A stretch of 64,000 nucleotides of DNA, taken from positions 11,724 through 75,723 of the forward strand of contig CALFXR010000065.1 of NCBI GenBank assembly GCA_937958475.1, read 5' to 3'. The stretch comes from an uncultured Mesorhizobium sp. (GTDB lineage Bacteria; Pseudomonadota; Alphaproteobacteria; Rhizobiales; Rhizobiaceae). The notes under the pieces are model-generated. The model saw nothing but the letters and a program-made list of their open reading frames with translations, did no database searches and was not told the DNA's origin. A program made the position numbers and the translations under genes. Each line of letters opens with the position of its first letter. The first letter of the stretch is position 1. Positions 8,596-16,594 of this stretch are shown here, in pieces.

Positions 8596-8975
8596 GGATC
8601 TTACCAGTAGTTGAGCGTGTCCCTGCGCAGCGACCGTGAACGGGTTTCCGGCGCCTGTCCATGGGGGGCGGGGACTTTATTTACGCAACGTCAGCCCTCG
8701 GCCCCGCCGCTTGTCGCCGGGACGGACAACTCGGCGTGACCAGCGGAAGGCGCCAACGATCACGCTTGACGCAGCGGAACCGGCGGCTGTAGCCTTCGCG
8801 CGCGCATTTGTCCGGGACGGGATGATCGCGGCGGAAATTGCAGGCGAGTGCGAGGCCACGGGGCACGCGCGTTGCCTGGTGCTTCCGCGCTGAAACGGTA
8901 CCGTCCTGCGGCACCGTCTGGGTGGGAACGACCTCCGCATCCATTGCGGTGGGACTTGGGGCAGGGGGAATGCGC
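8596..8975. promoter_or_regulatory. Divergent intergenic region of the exported-protein locus
   Basis: 380 bp separating two divergent units, so it must hold both promoters. For the plus strand TTGACG (8766-8771) followed by TGTAGC at 8789-8794 is a weak candidate. For the minus strand an AT-rich patch at about 8676-8690 (TTTATTTACGCAA on the plus strand) is the only conspicuous element. Frames running through the region have no support. The promoter assignments are tentative. Confidence 0.35.
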
Positions 8976-10208
8976 ATGACTCGCGTCGTAGGTTTCCTGG
9001 TGCTGGTTCTGTCGGCGCTGGCCGCGGGGCTGCCGGCTCTGGCGCAGAGCGGAGGCGTCCAGCTGCGCCTCACCAACCAGATGACCGAAAAGGTCGACTA
9101 TTACGTGGTACCGCCTGGCGGCAAGCCGACCTTCGCCGGCTCGGTCGAAGCCGGGGCGGTGGTCGATGTCGAATCGAAGGCGGGCCAGGGATATGTCTTC
9201 GCGGTCAACCGCGTACCCTTCCAGAAGTACACGACGCGCTCGGAGGTGTTCCAGGGCCTGACGCTCGCCCCACAGGGCCAGCAGAAGCCGCCGGTGGTCG
9301 CCAACTCCCGCCAGAAGCCTGCGTCGGGGGGCAAGACCGTCGATGCCGCGGCGGCCGACAGCGGCGGCGGCGGATCGGCGCCATCGAATGACGGACTGAT
9401 ATGGATGTTCTCCCAGTTCCAGGACGACAGGGGGATCGATACTTCGGTGCTCTACTTCTCGGTACCGGAGACCGACAACGTGCAGTTTTCCGCCGCATGC
9501 AGCGCGCAGGACGCGACGCCGCGAGTCATCCTGTCGGCGGATGTCTCGCGCCTGAAGAACGGGGCGGCGACCAGTGTGCGTTTCCTCGCCTCCGGCTTCG
9601 ATGCCACCATCCGGGGCAAGGTACGGCTCAGCGAAAGCGGCGAGGGCCAGGACGGCATCGACATGGCGGTCGGCGCCGACGACCCGCTGTGGCAGGCGTT
9701 CGCCGCCCGCAACGCCGTGAACTACAGCGTGCAGGGACAGGCCCCGCTGCGGCTGCCGCTGTCCGGCGTGCAGGAGCCGCTCGGCAACTTCCTCCGCGAC
9801 TGCGCGCAGTTCGCCGGCGGCGGCGGCGGCGGCAGCGGCGTGGCCGGCGACGCGACGCAGCTGTTCTCCGGCGGCACGAGCGGCGGTTCGGCGAACACGG
9901 CCGGCGCGACGGCCGATTCCTGCGCGGCGCTCGACGGCGTCGTCTCGAAGAATGGCGGCAAGAAGGTCGCGGTGGAGTTCGTCAACCGCACCGACGAGTA
10001 CCGCGTTCTCATGTGGATCGATTTCGAGGGTACGCCGGTCGAGTACACGCAGCTCGAAGGGGGCCAGGCGTACCAAGTCGAGACCAGTTCCACGCATCCC
10101 TGGATGGTCACCGACGGCCCGGGCAACTGCATCGAGAAATTCATGCCGAAGCCCGGCCAGAGGCAGATCCTGATTTCCAGGAAGAGCCCCGGATTCGGCG
10201 ACGAGTAG
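8976..10208 (+). CDS. Exported protein with C-terminal von Hippel-Lindau beta domain
   Basis: 410 residues. The ATG at 8976 has AGGGGG at a good distance; an ATG at 8970 would add two residues. A signal peptide (MTRVVGFLVLVLSALAAG, ending LAQ) precedes an N-terminal beta domain (VQLRLTNQMTEKVDYYVVP). A linker leads to a middle domain of about 150 residues (SVPETDNVQFSAACSA, then DPLWQAFAARNAVNYSV) that looks like an uncharacterised module of secreted alphaproteobacterial proteins. After a Gly-rich spacer, residues 329-410 read VAVEFVNRTDEYRVLMWIDF, then GTPVEYTQL, then THPWMVTD. This matches the animal pVHL beta-domain pattern F-x-N-R-S ... VWLNFDG-P-Y ... HLWLFRD. Such domains bind partner peptides in animals (hydroxyproline in pVHL). 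The bacterial role is unknown. First gene of a plus-strand pair. Confidence 0.82.
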   Translation: MTRVVGFLVLVLSALAAGLPALAQSGGVQLRLTNQMTEKVDYYVVPPGGKPTFAGSVEAGAVVDVESKAGQGYVFAVNRVPFQKYTTRSEVFQGLTLAPQGQQKPPVVANSRQKPASGGKTVDAAAADSGGGGSAPSNDGLIWMFSQFQDDRGIDTSVLYFSVPETDNVQFSAACSAQDATPRVILSADVSRLKNGAATSVRFLASGFDATIRGKVRLSESGEGQDGIDMAVGADDPLWQAFAARNAVNYSVQGQAPLRLPLSGVQEPLGNFLRDCAQFAGGGGGGSGVAGDATQLFSGGTSGGSANTAGATADSCAALDGVVSKNGGKKVAVEFVNRTDEYRVLMWIDFEGTPVEYTQLEGGQAYQVETSSTHPWMVTDGPGNCIEKFMPKPGQRQILISRKSPGFGDE

Positions 10209-10254
10209 GAAGGCGCGGCTTCTTGGGTCCAACGTCCGTAAAGAGGAGTCCGGC

Positions 10255-10917
10255 ATGAGACGTCTGCCGTTGATCGCGGCCTGCAGCGCGGTAGGCCTGC
10301 TGGTGCTCGCCAGCCAGGCCGCCGCGCAGTCGAGAGAGTTCTTCTGCGGCGAAGACTATGTCGTGAAGCTGAAGGTCATCGACAAGAAGACCATCTCGGC
10401 CGGGCCGATCGCGGGGCGGACGCTGGCGCTGATGCAGGTTCCGGGAAAGACGATGGTCTATGCGAACGGCAAGACCTCGCTGGAGATCGGTTCCGACCAG
10501 AAGCGGATCGCGGTCCGCGTCGTCGGCGAGGAGCCCCTCGTCTGCGTCTTCCCGGCCCCCGAGGGTACGGCCGAGCGCAGCGCAGACACCGACGCCGGTC
10601 AGCCGGCCGGCGAAAAGCCGGTCGCGATCAAGCCGGTCGTGAAGAACCCCACGACGGCGACCGCCGATCCCGCTTCGAAGGGCTTCGCCGCGAAGTCCTG
10701 GGGCGGCGTCGTCCGATCCGGCCCCGGGATGGAATTCAAGCAGGTCGCAAGCCTCAAGGAAGGCGAAAATATCACGGTGATCGAGGACGCCGGCGTCGAG
10801 ATGAACGGCTACCGCTGGTACAAGATCCGCTTCGGCGGCAACAGGACCGGCTTCCAGTGGGGCGGCATCCTCTGCCCGATCGGCAAGACGGTCGCCGGGG
10901 CGTTCCAGAGCTGCTAG
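10255..10917 (+). CDS. Exported SH3b-like domain protein
   Basis: 220 residues, 46 bp downstream of the VHL-domain gene and probably co-transcribed; AGAGGAG precedes the ATG. A signal peptide ends at AAAQS. The N-terminal part (FFCGEDYVVKLKVIDKKT, then EEPLVCVF) holds two Cys that may form a disulfide. A Pro/Thr-rich linker leads to residues 141-220, a bacterial SH3-type fold: WGGVVRSGPGMEFKQVASL, then YRWYKIRFGG, then GFQWGGILC. SH3b domains in the periplasm usually contact peptidoglycan or peptides, which would fit an envelope-associated locus. The family assignment of the C-terminal domain is good; the specific role is unknown. Confidence 0.78.
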   Translation: MRRLPLIAACSAVGLLVLASQAAAQSREFFCGEDYVVKLKVIDKKTISAGPIAGRTLALMQVPGKTMVYANGKTSLEIGSDQKRIAVRVVGEEPLVCVFPAPEGTAERSADTDAGQPAGEKPVAIKPVVKNPTTATADPASKGFAAKSWGGVVRSGPGMEFKQVASLKEGENITVIEDAGVEMNGYRWYKIRFGGNRTGFQWGGILCPIGKTVAGAFQSC

Positions 10918-11142
10918 CCGATCGAGCAGACGGCGGGCGATCGGTTCGCCGGCCTTTAGGGGAAAAGTGGCGTGACGGCCCGCTCTCGGTCCGTAGACAG
11001 GCGCCGCCAGACAAGTCGGCTGTGCCCGACTTTCGCCGCCCGCTTGCGGGCGACGACATGTCCGGTCCGGTCGGGGGCCGCGCGAAACCAAGCCCCTGGA
11101 AGAAGCTGGAGCCGACGGGAAATCAAGAGGATAGATATCCGT

Positions 11143-11218
<76 letters not shown>

Positions 11219-11335
11219 GTCCAGCGGATGCGGCGGATTTAGGCTGCGTCCGTGATCCTGTCAAGCGAGCGATCGCGCGGGGCTTGCCGCATTCGCGCCC
11301 AGTGGCTACATGTCGCGCGACACGGAGAAAACCGC

Positions 11336-11626
11336 ATGCTCGCACTCATTCAGACGATCGTCCTCGCCCTGGACATCTACTGGTGGCTGCTGATCGCTTC
11401 GGCGATCTTTTCGTGGCTCTATGCGTTCAACGTCGTCAACCCGCGCAACCAGGCGGTGGCGGCGATCGGCAACGCCCTGTTCCGGGTCACCGAGCCGGCG
11501 CTCCGGCCGATCCGCCGGCTGCTGCCAGACCTCGGCGGCATCGACATCTCGCCGATCATTTTGCTCCTTGTCATCTTCTTCGTCCGCCAGTTCATCCTGA
11601 CCACCATCGCCCCGCTCGTCGCCTGA
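11336..11626 (+). CDS. YggT family membrane protein
   Basis: 96 residues with two hydrophobic segments (about 8-28 and 65-90) flanking the signature NPRNQAVAAIGNALFRVTEP and RRLLPDLGGIDISPIILLL, typical of YggT (CCB3/YGGT). The family lies in the inner membrane and is linked to osmotic tolerance and cell shape/division factors, with no defined reaction. The ATG at 11336 has GGAG 8-9 nt upstream. The gene for the DUF167 partner starts 4 nt after the stop, an arrangement conserved in many proteobacteria. Confidence 0.93.
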   Translation: MLALIQTIVLALDIYWWLLIASAIFSWLYAFNVVNPRNQAVAAIGNALFRVTEPALRPIRRLLPDLGGIDISPIILLLVIFFVRQFILTTIAPLVA

Positions 11627-11630
11627 TCGG

Positions 11631-11960
11631 GTGGCGACCGGCGCGCACTATCGCCCGCGCACCGACGGCGCCGACCTCTTCGTCCGCCTGACGCCGAAAT
11701 CGTCGCGCGACGCGCTCGAAGGCGTCGAGACGACCGCGGACGGCGCCTCGCATGTCCGCGCCCGGGTGCGCGCCGTGCCGGAGAAGGGGGCCGCCAACGC
11801 CGCGCTCGAGCGCCTGGTCGCCCGTGCGCTCGGCGTACCCGCCGGTTCGGTCTCGGTCGTCGCCGGAGGAACCTCGCGGCTGAAGACCGTTCGCATCGCC
11901 GGGGAGCCGGCCGCGCTCTCCCGGCTTCTCGACCGCCTTGCCGCCGGCGGCGGACCGTAG
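11631..11960 (+). CDS. DUF167 (YggU) family protein
   Basis: 109 residues from a GTG start 4 nt after yggT. It shows the DUF167 pattern: DLFVRLTPKSSRDALEG, then VRARVRAVPEKGAANAALER, then GVPAGSVSVVAGGTSRLKTV. Length is normal for the family (about 100 residues), which is small, cytosolic and of unknown biochemical function, but nearly always next to yggT. No alternative start is better placed. Confidence 0.93.
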   Translation: MATGAHYRPRTDGADLFVRLTPKSSRDALEGVETTADGASHVRARVRAVPEKGAANAALERLVARALGVPAGSVSVVAGGTSRLKTVRIAGEPAALSRLLDRLAAGGGP

Positions 11961-12106
11961 GATCGCGCCGCCGACCCGGCCATCGCGCCAAGGCCGGCGG
12001 TGGACGAAGGGCGGGGACCGGTGAGAGACGCCGCCCGGCGAACGGCGGTTTCCGTTTGGCGAAGGACGCGCTAGGCTGGAGAGATCCTCCATCAGGGTCC
12101 CCGCCG

Positions 12107-12709
12107 ATGCGCCTCCTCCCGCTTCTCGCCACCCTTGCCCTCGCCGCGACGCCCGCCGCTGCCGCCGAGTCGATCCTCAGCGCCTATACCGACCTCGACG
12201 CGGAACGCGACTGCACCGTCATCGAGTTGGACGAGGAGGGCGGCGGCGTCGCCAACCTCGTCTGCAACGGCTACAAGGGCTATCCGGTGCTGATCTTCGC
12301 CGGCGATCTCAGGGAAACGCTGTTCTACGGCTATCCGCCCGAGGGCGATCTGCCGCCGGCCTGGGAAAGCTTCGGCGCGTTCAACTCCACCGGACCCAAG
12401 ATCGAATGGCGGATCGCGAAGAACGGCGACGACGAGATCCCCTTCGCCACGATCCACCGCTGGTTCGTCAGTTCGGTCGACGATCCGGAAAAGCAGATCG
12501 AGGTGCTGGCGGTCGCCAAGGTCGCGCAGGTTTCGGCGCGCGAGGGCTGTACGGTCGGCCTGGTGGTGGCCAGCGGCAACGCCAAGGCCAACGAAACGGC
12601 GCGCAAGGTCGCCGACGAGAACGCGCGCGACTTCGCCTGCGGCGTCGACCAGCGCATCGAGATCGCCGGCAAGGTGCCGCTTCCGGACTTCTATCGCCAG
12701 GAGCCGTAG
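12107..12709 (+). CDS. Hypothetical exported protein
   Basis: 200 residues from the ATG at 12107, chosen because it begins a clean signal peptide (MRLLPLLATLALAATPAAAA) with cleavage near AAAES. The mature protein has conserved-looking features: CTVIELDEEGGGVANLVCNG near the N-terminus and CTVGLVVAS and FACGVDQ near the C-terminus, so four Cys could form two disulfides. It lies alone between the DUF167 gene and the convergent ppa. I do not recognise the family. A periplasmic location is well supported; function unknown. Confidence 0.75.
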   Translation: MRLLPLLATLALAATPAAAAESILSAYTDLDAERDCTVIELDEEGGGVANLVCNGYKGYPVLIFAGDLRETLFYGYPPEGDLPPAWESFGAFNSTGPKIEWRIAKNGDDEIPFATIHRWFVSSVDDPEKQIEVLAVAKVAQVSAREGCTVGLVVASGNAKANETARKVADENARDFACGVDQRIEIAGKVPLPDFYRQEP

Positions 12710-12753
12710 GGAGCGCGGCTTCGCCGTCGGCGACGATCTCGCCGGTCTTGCGC

Positions 12754-13290
12754 TCAGCCCTTGACGGCCCTGGCGCGCTCGATCGCCTCGACGATCATCT
12801 TCTTGGCATGGTCGGCGTCGTACCAGCCGTCGATCTTCACCCACTTGCCGGGCTCGAGATCCTTGTAGTGGGTGAAGAAGTGCGTGACCTGGTCGAGCGT
12901 GATCTGCGGCAGGTCGGTATAGTTGAAAACCTTCTCGTAGCGCATGGTCAGCTGCGGAGCCGGCACCGCCACCACCTTCTCGTCCTGGCCGGCATTGTCC
13001 TCCATGATCAGCACGCCGATCGGGCGCACGTTGATGACGCAGCCGGGCACCAGCGCCCGCGTGTTGCAGACAAGGACGTCGATCGGGTCGCCGTCGCCCG
13101 ACAGCGTGTGCGGGATGAAGCCGTAATTGCCGGGATAGCGCATCGGCGTGTGCAGGAAGCGGTCGACGAACAGCGTGCCCGCCTCCTTGTCCATCTCGTA
13201 CTTGATCGGCTCGCCGCCGACAGGAACCTCGATGATGACGTTGACGTCGTCCGGGGGATTCTTGCCGATGCTGATGGCGTCGATACGCAT
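12754..13290 (-). CDS. ppa: Inorganic pyrophosphatase
   Basis: 178 residues, the usual length of bacterial family I pyrophosphatase, which hydrolyses PPi to two phosphates in the cytosol and pulls biosynthetic reactions forward. Seen in the sequence: IIEVPVGGEPIKYEMDKE, then VDRFLHTPMRYPGNYGFIPH, and the metal-binding signature GDGDPIDVLV with the three catalytic Asp. The ATG at 13290 (MRIDAISIGKNPPDD) has GGAGG-like bases upstream. A palindrome (13338-13352) in its leader may be an operator. Confidence 0.97.
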   Translation of the reverse strand: MRIDAISIGKNPPDDVNVIIEVPVGGEPIKYEMDKEAGTLFVDRFLHTPMRYPGNYGFIPHTLSGDGDPIDVLVCNTRALVPGCVINVRPIGVLIMEDNAGQDEKVVAVPAPQLTMRYEKVFNYTDLPQITLDQVTHFFTHYKDLEPGKWVKIDGWYDADHAKKMIVEAIERARAVKG

Positions 13291-13337
13291 GGGGGAGGTC
13301 CTCTTCGATCGCGAACCCGATAACGCCCGCGCAGCTA

Positions 13338-13352
13338 TTGTGCAATGCACAA
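13338..13352. promoter_or_regulatory. Palindrome upstream of ppa
   Basis: TTGTGCA-A-TGCACAA: perfect 7-bp arms around one base, 48 bp upstream of the ppa start codon and between ppa and the upstream GNAT gene. The symmetry and spacing fit a dimeric repressor operator. TGCA-rich dyads are used by PhaR-type and other regulators, but the regulator cannot be named from sequence alone. Confidence 0.45.
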
Positions 13353-13375
13353 AAAGACGAAGACGCCGGCCCCGC

Positions 13376-13882
13376 TCAATCCCAGACGAAGGCGACCTTG
13401 CGCAGCGCCCTCTGGTCGAACACCTCGACGCCCTCGGCGACGTCGCGGCCGCCCGTGCTCGCATAGAAGTCGAGCGCCCCTGCGTTCTCCTCCAGCGCCC
13501 AGACGACCAGGCCCTTCAGCCCGTGGCCGCGCAGGCGCTCGCGCGCCTCGGCGAAGAGCCGCGTGCCGAGCCCGATCCCCTGGTATTCGGGCCTCAGGTA
13601 AAGTTCGTAGATCTCGCCCTCCTGGCGCAGCTCGCGCGCCCGGTTGCGGCCGATCGTGGCATAGCCGGCCACTTCGCCGCCGACTTCGACGACGAGCACG
13701 GAAGCCGCGCGGCGGATGGCGTTGGCCCACCACTCGCGGCCGCGCCGGCTGATCATCGCGCTCAGCGCCCGATGCGGGATGATGCCGGAATAGGCGCCGC
13801 GCCAGGCGTCGTGGTGCACCTCGGCGATGGCTTCGGCATCGTCGAGCTCGGCCTTGCGGATATCGATGGCGAGCGTCTTCAT
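13376..13882 (-). CDS. GNAT family N-acetyltransferase
   Basis: 168 residues with the GNAT fold pattern. An N-terminal substrate-side region (IRKAELDDAEAIAEVHHDAW, then YSGIIP) is followed by VLVVEVGGEVAGYATIG, and then the acetyl-CoA pyrophosphate loop ELYLRPEYQGIGLGTRLF (Q/R-x-x-G-x-G/A). The C-terminal ALEENAGALDFYASTGG is the usual last helix-strand. It would transfer an acetyl group to an unknown amine. The ATG at 13882 gives a full domain. Confidence 0.92.
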   Translation of the reverse strand: MKTLAIDIRKAELDDAEAIAEVHHDAWRGAYSGIIPHRALSAMISRRGREWWANAIRRAASVLVVEVGGEVAGYATIGRNRARELRQEGEIYELYLRPEYQGIGLGTRLFAEARERLRGHGLKGLVVWALEENAGALDFYASTGGRDVAEGVEVFDQRALRKVAFVWD

Positions 13883-13966
13883 GGTTCGTTAACCATAAAC
13901 GCTGGATCGGCGGCGGCGCAACCCGCCCGAGGCCGGCCGGGACGTTTCCGCACAGTTGGGAATGGA

Positions 13967-14605
13967 TCAGATCTCGACCACGTGGTCGTCGAGTTCGTTG
14001 ACGTCCGTGGCGCCGACGGGGAAGTGCTCGGCGAGCAGCGCGCCGACCGATGCGACCGCCGCGACGAAGCCGTCCGCGATCGCGCCGCGCCGGGCGTGGT
14101 CGATCATGCCGCGCACCACCCCGTCCCAGGTCTCCTGCCCGACCCGACGGTTGATGCCGGCGTCGGCGATCACCTCGGCATAATGCTCGGCAAGCGAGAC
14201 GAACAGGAGGACGCCGGTGCGTTCGGCCGTGACGTGGACGTTGCGCGCCAGGAACTGGCGCATCGCGTTGTCGTGGGCGCGGCGGTAGCGCAGGCGGCGC
14301 GGCACCATATGGATGCGCACTGCCGGGACGAGCCACAGCACGGCGAGCGCGCAGCCGATCGCGGCGATCTGCGCCGCCGCCAGCGTCGTCGGGCGGAGGT
14401 CGTACCAGGCGAGGTGCAGGATCCAGGCGACGGCGAGGCTGACCGCGACCATGCTGGCCGTGACGATGAAGGCGGCCGGGAAGAAATAGTCGTCGCTGCG
14501 CCTGGCTACCACGCAGAAGATCTCGCCCGATGTCTTGCGTTCGGCGGCGCGAACTGCCGCGGCGACCGTCTGGTGTTCCTCGTGCGTCATCGCCCGTGCA
14601 GCCAT
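13967..14605 (-). CDS. TPM domain membrane protein
   Basis: 212 residues. It begins 5 nt after the stop of the upstream TPM gene, probably in one operon with it and lemA. The N-terminus (MTHEEHQTVAAAVRAAERKT, then GEIFCVVARRSDDY) and two hydrophobic segments (about 45-65, 75-100) are followed by LARNVHVTAERTGVLLFVSL, then HYAEVIADAGINRRV, the TPM (TLP18.3/Psb32/MOLO-1, formerly DUF477) pattern. The first Met at 14605 was chosen by spacing; MTHEE at 14590 is an alternative. TPM proteins of bacteria have no settled biochemical role. Confidence 0.88.
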   Translation of the reverse strand: MAARAMTHEEHQTVAAAVRAAERKTSGEIFCVVARRSDDYFFPAAFIVTASMVAVSLAVAWILHLAWYDLRPTTLAAAQIAAIGCALAVLWLVPAVRIHMVPRRLRYRRAHDNAMRQFLARNVHVTAERTGVLLFVSLAEHYAEVIADAGINRRVGQETWDGVVRGMIDHARRGAIADGFVAAVASVGALLAEHFPVGATDVNELDDHVVEI

Positions 14606-14610
14606 CGCTC

Positions 14611-15426
14611 TCACCAGCTCCCCGAGGAACCGCCGCCGCCGGACGATCCGCCGCCGCCCGAGAAGCCGCCGCCGGAGCTGCCCGACGACCAGCCGCCGCC
14701 GGACGAACTGCCCGACGACCAGCTGCCGCCGGAGGACGAGCCCGAGCCGCTGTAGGAAATGTCCATGCCCAGCCAGCGGTAGCGGCCAGGGCCGATCTTG
14801 CGTCCGAAAACGGGGGCGAGCAGCGCCATGGCGAAGCCGCCGAAGAACAGCACGACCCACAAGATGACGAACAGCGTGACGAACAGGTCTTCGGCGTCGA
14901 AACCGGTGCCGTCCTTCTGGTTGCGCTCGGCGCGCGCCTCGAGCTCCGCGGCATTGCCCTCGAGCACCATGACGATGTCGTCGACCGCGCGCGAGATGCC
15001 GCCGGAGAAATCGCCGGCGCGGAACGCCGGCACCATCGTGTTCTCGATGATCAGCTTGGAATGCAGGTCGGTGAGCGTGCCTTCCAGCCCGTAGCCGACC
15101 TCGATGCGCATCTTGCGGTCGTCCCGGGCGACCAGCAGCAGGATGCCGTTGTTCTCCCCGGCCTGGCCGAGCCCCCAGGCGCGGAACAGCCGGTTGGCGA
15201 AGGGCTCGATGGCTTCGCCGCCGAGGCTGGGAATCGTGGCGACCACGATCTGGTCGGACGACTTCGTCTCGAACGCCTCGAGCCGGGCCACCAGCGCGGC
15301 TTCCGTGGCGGCGTCGATCAGCTCGGCATTGTCCACGACCCGTCCCGTGAGCGCGGGCAGTTCGGCGGCCGGCGCGGCCGCGGCGGCGAAAAGGCAAAGC
15401 AGAAACCCCGCGAGCAACGCCCGCAT
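14611..15426 (-). CDS. TPM domain protein, YgcG family
   Basis: 271 residues. It has a signal peptide (MRALLAGFLLCLFAAAAAPA) and a periplasmic TPM domain (LTGRVVDNAELIDAATEAAL, then SSDQIVVATIPSLGGE, then NGILLLVARDDRKMRIEVGY). One membrane segment (DLFVTLFVILWVVLFFGGFA) precedes a Ser/Gly-only tail (repeats of SSGGG/SGSS), the hallmark of YgcG proteins. The ATG at 15426 is chosen for the signal peptide; 15462 is a longer alternative. It sits between lemA and a second TPM gene, a common trio whose function is poorly understood, probably in the envelope. Confidence 0.92.
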   Translation of the reverse strand: MRALLAGFLLCLFAAAAAPAAELPALTGRVVDNAELIDAATEAALVARLEAFETKSSDQIVVATIPSLGGEAIEPFANRLFRAWGLGQAGENNGILLLVARDDRKMRIEVGYGLEGTLTDLHSKLIIENTMVPAFRAGDFSGGISRAVDDIVMVLEGNAAELEARAERNQKDGTGFDAEDLFVTLFVILWVVLFFGGFAMALLAPVFGRKIGPGRYRWLGMDISYSGSGSSSGGSWSSGSSSGGGWSSGSSGGGFSGGGGSSGGGGSSGSW

Positions 15427-15473
15427 GCCGCTTCCCTGGAAGGCGCTCGCCCGGTGCCGCATCGCCGGTCGGG

Positions 15474-16106
15474 TCAGCCGCCCTGCTTCGCGCCGAAGTC
15501 GACCTTCGGCGTCTCGATCTTGTCTTCGGCGACGGTGAAGTTCTGGTAGGGCTGGCTGTCGGTGAACCAGAACGTCGCCCACAGCACCGAGGGGAAGGTG
15601 CGCAGCGTCGTGTTGTACTCGCGCACCGCCTCGATGTAGTCGCGCCGCGCCACGGCGATGCGGTTCTCCGTGCCTTCGAGCTGCGCCTGCAGCGCGAGGA
15701 AGTTCTGGTTGGCCTTGAGGTCCGGATAGTTCTCGACGACGGCGAGCAGGCGCGACAGGGCGCTGGTCAGGCCGGACTGGCTTTCCTGGAAGGCCTTGAA
15801 CGCCTCCGGGTCGGACAGCGCCTCGGGCGAGACGGTCACCTGGGTCGCCTTCGCCCTGGCCTCGACGACCGTCTCCAGCACCTCCTTCTCGTGGGCGGCG
15901 TAGCCCTTCACCGTCTCGACGAGGTTGGGGATCAGGTCTGCGCGGCGCTGGTACTGGTTGAGCACCTCGCTCCACGCCGCCTTCGCCTTCTCGTCGGCGG
16001 TGGGGATGGCGTTGTAGCCGCAGGCCGTCAGCAACGGCAGCAGCAGGCCGAGGAGGAGGAACGCCGGGAGGCGCCGGAAGCGGTTCGACAGCGCGGTCGC
16101 GTGCAT
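15474..16106 (-). CDS. LemA family lipoprotein
   Basis: 210 residues. The N-terminus has a hydrophobic segment ending in the lipobox LLTAC (Cys 29), so it is probably a lipoprotein. The LemA core follows: YNAIPTADEKAKAAWSEVLN, then QYQRRADLIPNLVETVKGYA, ENYPDLKANQNFLALQAQLE, GTENRIAVARRDYIEAVREY and FPSVLW. The long helices are the known LemA coiled bundle. First gene of a minus-strand operon with two TPM proteins, an association seen in many bacteria. Confidence 0.95.
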   Translation of the reverse strand: MHATALSNRFRRLPAFLLLGLLLPLLTACGYNAIPTADEKAKAAWSEVLNQYQRRADLIPNLVETVKGYAAHEKEVLETVVEARAKATQVTVSPEALSDPEAFKAFQESQSGLTSALSRLLAVVENYPDLKANQNFLALQAQLEGTENRIAVARRDYIEAVREYNTTLRTFPSVLWATFWFTDSQPYQNFTVAEDKIETPKVDFGAKQGG

Positions 16107-16313
16107 GGAAATCCCCTGATCGATGGTTCAGCCGGCGGACGATAGTCCGAATCGCTGCGGCGCGAAACGGGGAGCGATGTCGCTGCGCTACCGCCGGCAT
16201 GCCGTGCAACCGGCAGGGAAAGTGTCAGCGCCGCCGCCGGCGGACCTGTGACTTGCGACGAGAACGCGCTATGTTCGTGGCGGACCGGTGGCAATGCCGT
16301 CACCGGCGACGAG

Positions 16314-16589
16314 ATGGCATTGCGTATCGCGCCGATGGGCCAGAATCCTCCCGACCAGACCGAATCACGCCGCATTCTCGAGCGGGTCGCGCACGACTCG
16401 CGGGGCGGGCTGGCCGGTACGTCGGTCATGGCGCGCGCCGTCGAGCGCTCGAAAAGCCACCTGGCGGCCGGCGACGCCGACCAGGAGGACCGGATCGAGC
16501 TGTGGGGCACGCGGATCGGTCGCCTCCTCGGCCTCGCCTTCGTCGCCGGCCTTGCCGTCTGGCTCATCCTCTATCTCTCCCGCGGGTGA
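16314..16589 (+). CDS. Small C-tail-anchored membrane protein, hypothetical
   Basis: 91 residues from the ATG at 16314; starts at 16248 or 16335 are possible. The soluble part (DQTESRRILERVAHDSRGGL, then IELWGTRIGRLLGL) is charged and helical. The last 22 residues (LAFVAGLAVWLILYL) form a single membrane segment close to the C-terminus. It is divergent from lemA. Its TGA overlaps a possible GTG start of the pyridoxal kinase gene, suggesting co-translation. I recall similar short proteins next to this kinase in rhizobia but no function. Confidence 0.65.
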   Translation: MALRIAPMGQNPPDQTESRRILERVAHDSRGGLAGTSVMARAVERSKSHLAAGDADQEDRIELWGTRIGRLLGLAFVAGLAVWLILYLSRG

Positions 16590-16594
16590 ATCGC

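Noticed and set aside
4357..8610. 1417-codon open frame on the plus strand
   Set aside because: It lies antisense to the giant repeat protein gene. Its translation is Arg/Asp/Val-rich mirror sequence caused by high third-position GC. The minus frame has a signal peptide and clear repeats.
10918..11142. Possible small gene or RNA upstream of tRNA-Ala
   Set aside because: No frame with a ribosome site, no stable hairpin followed by T residues, and no recognisable RNA family.
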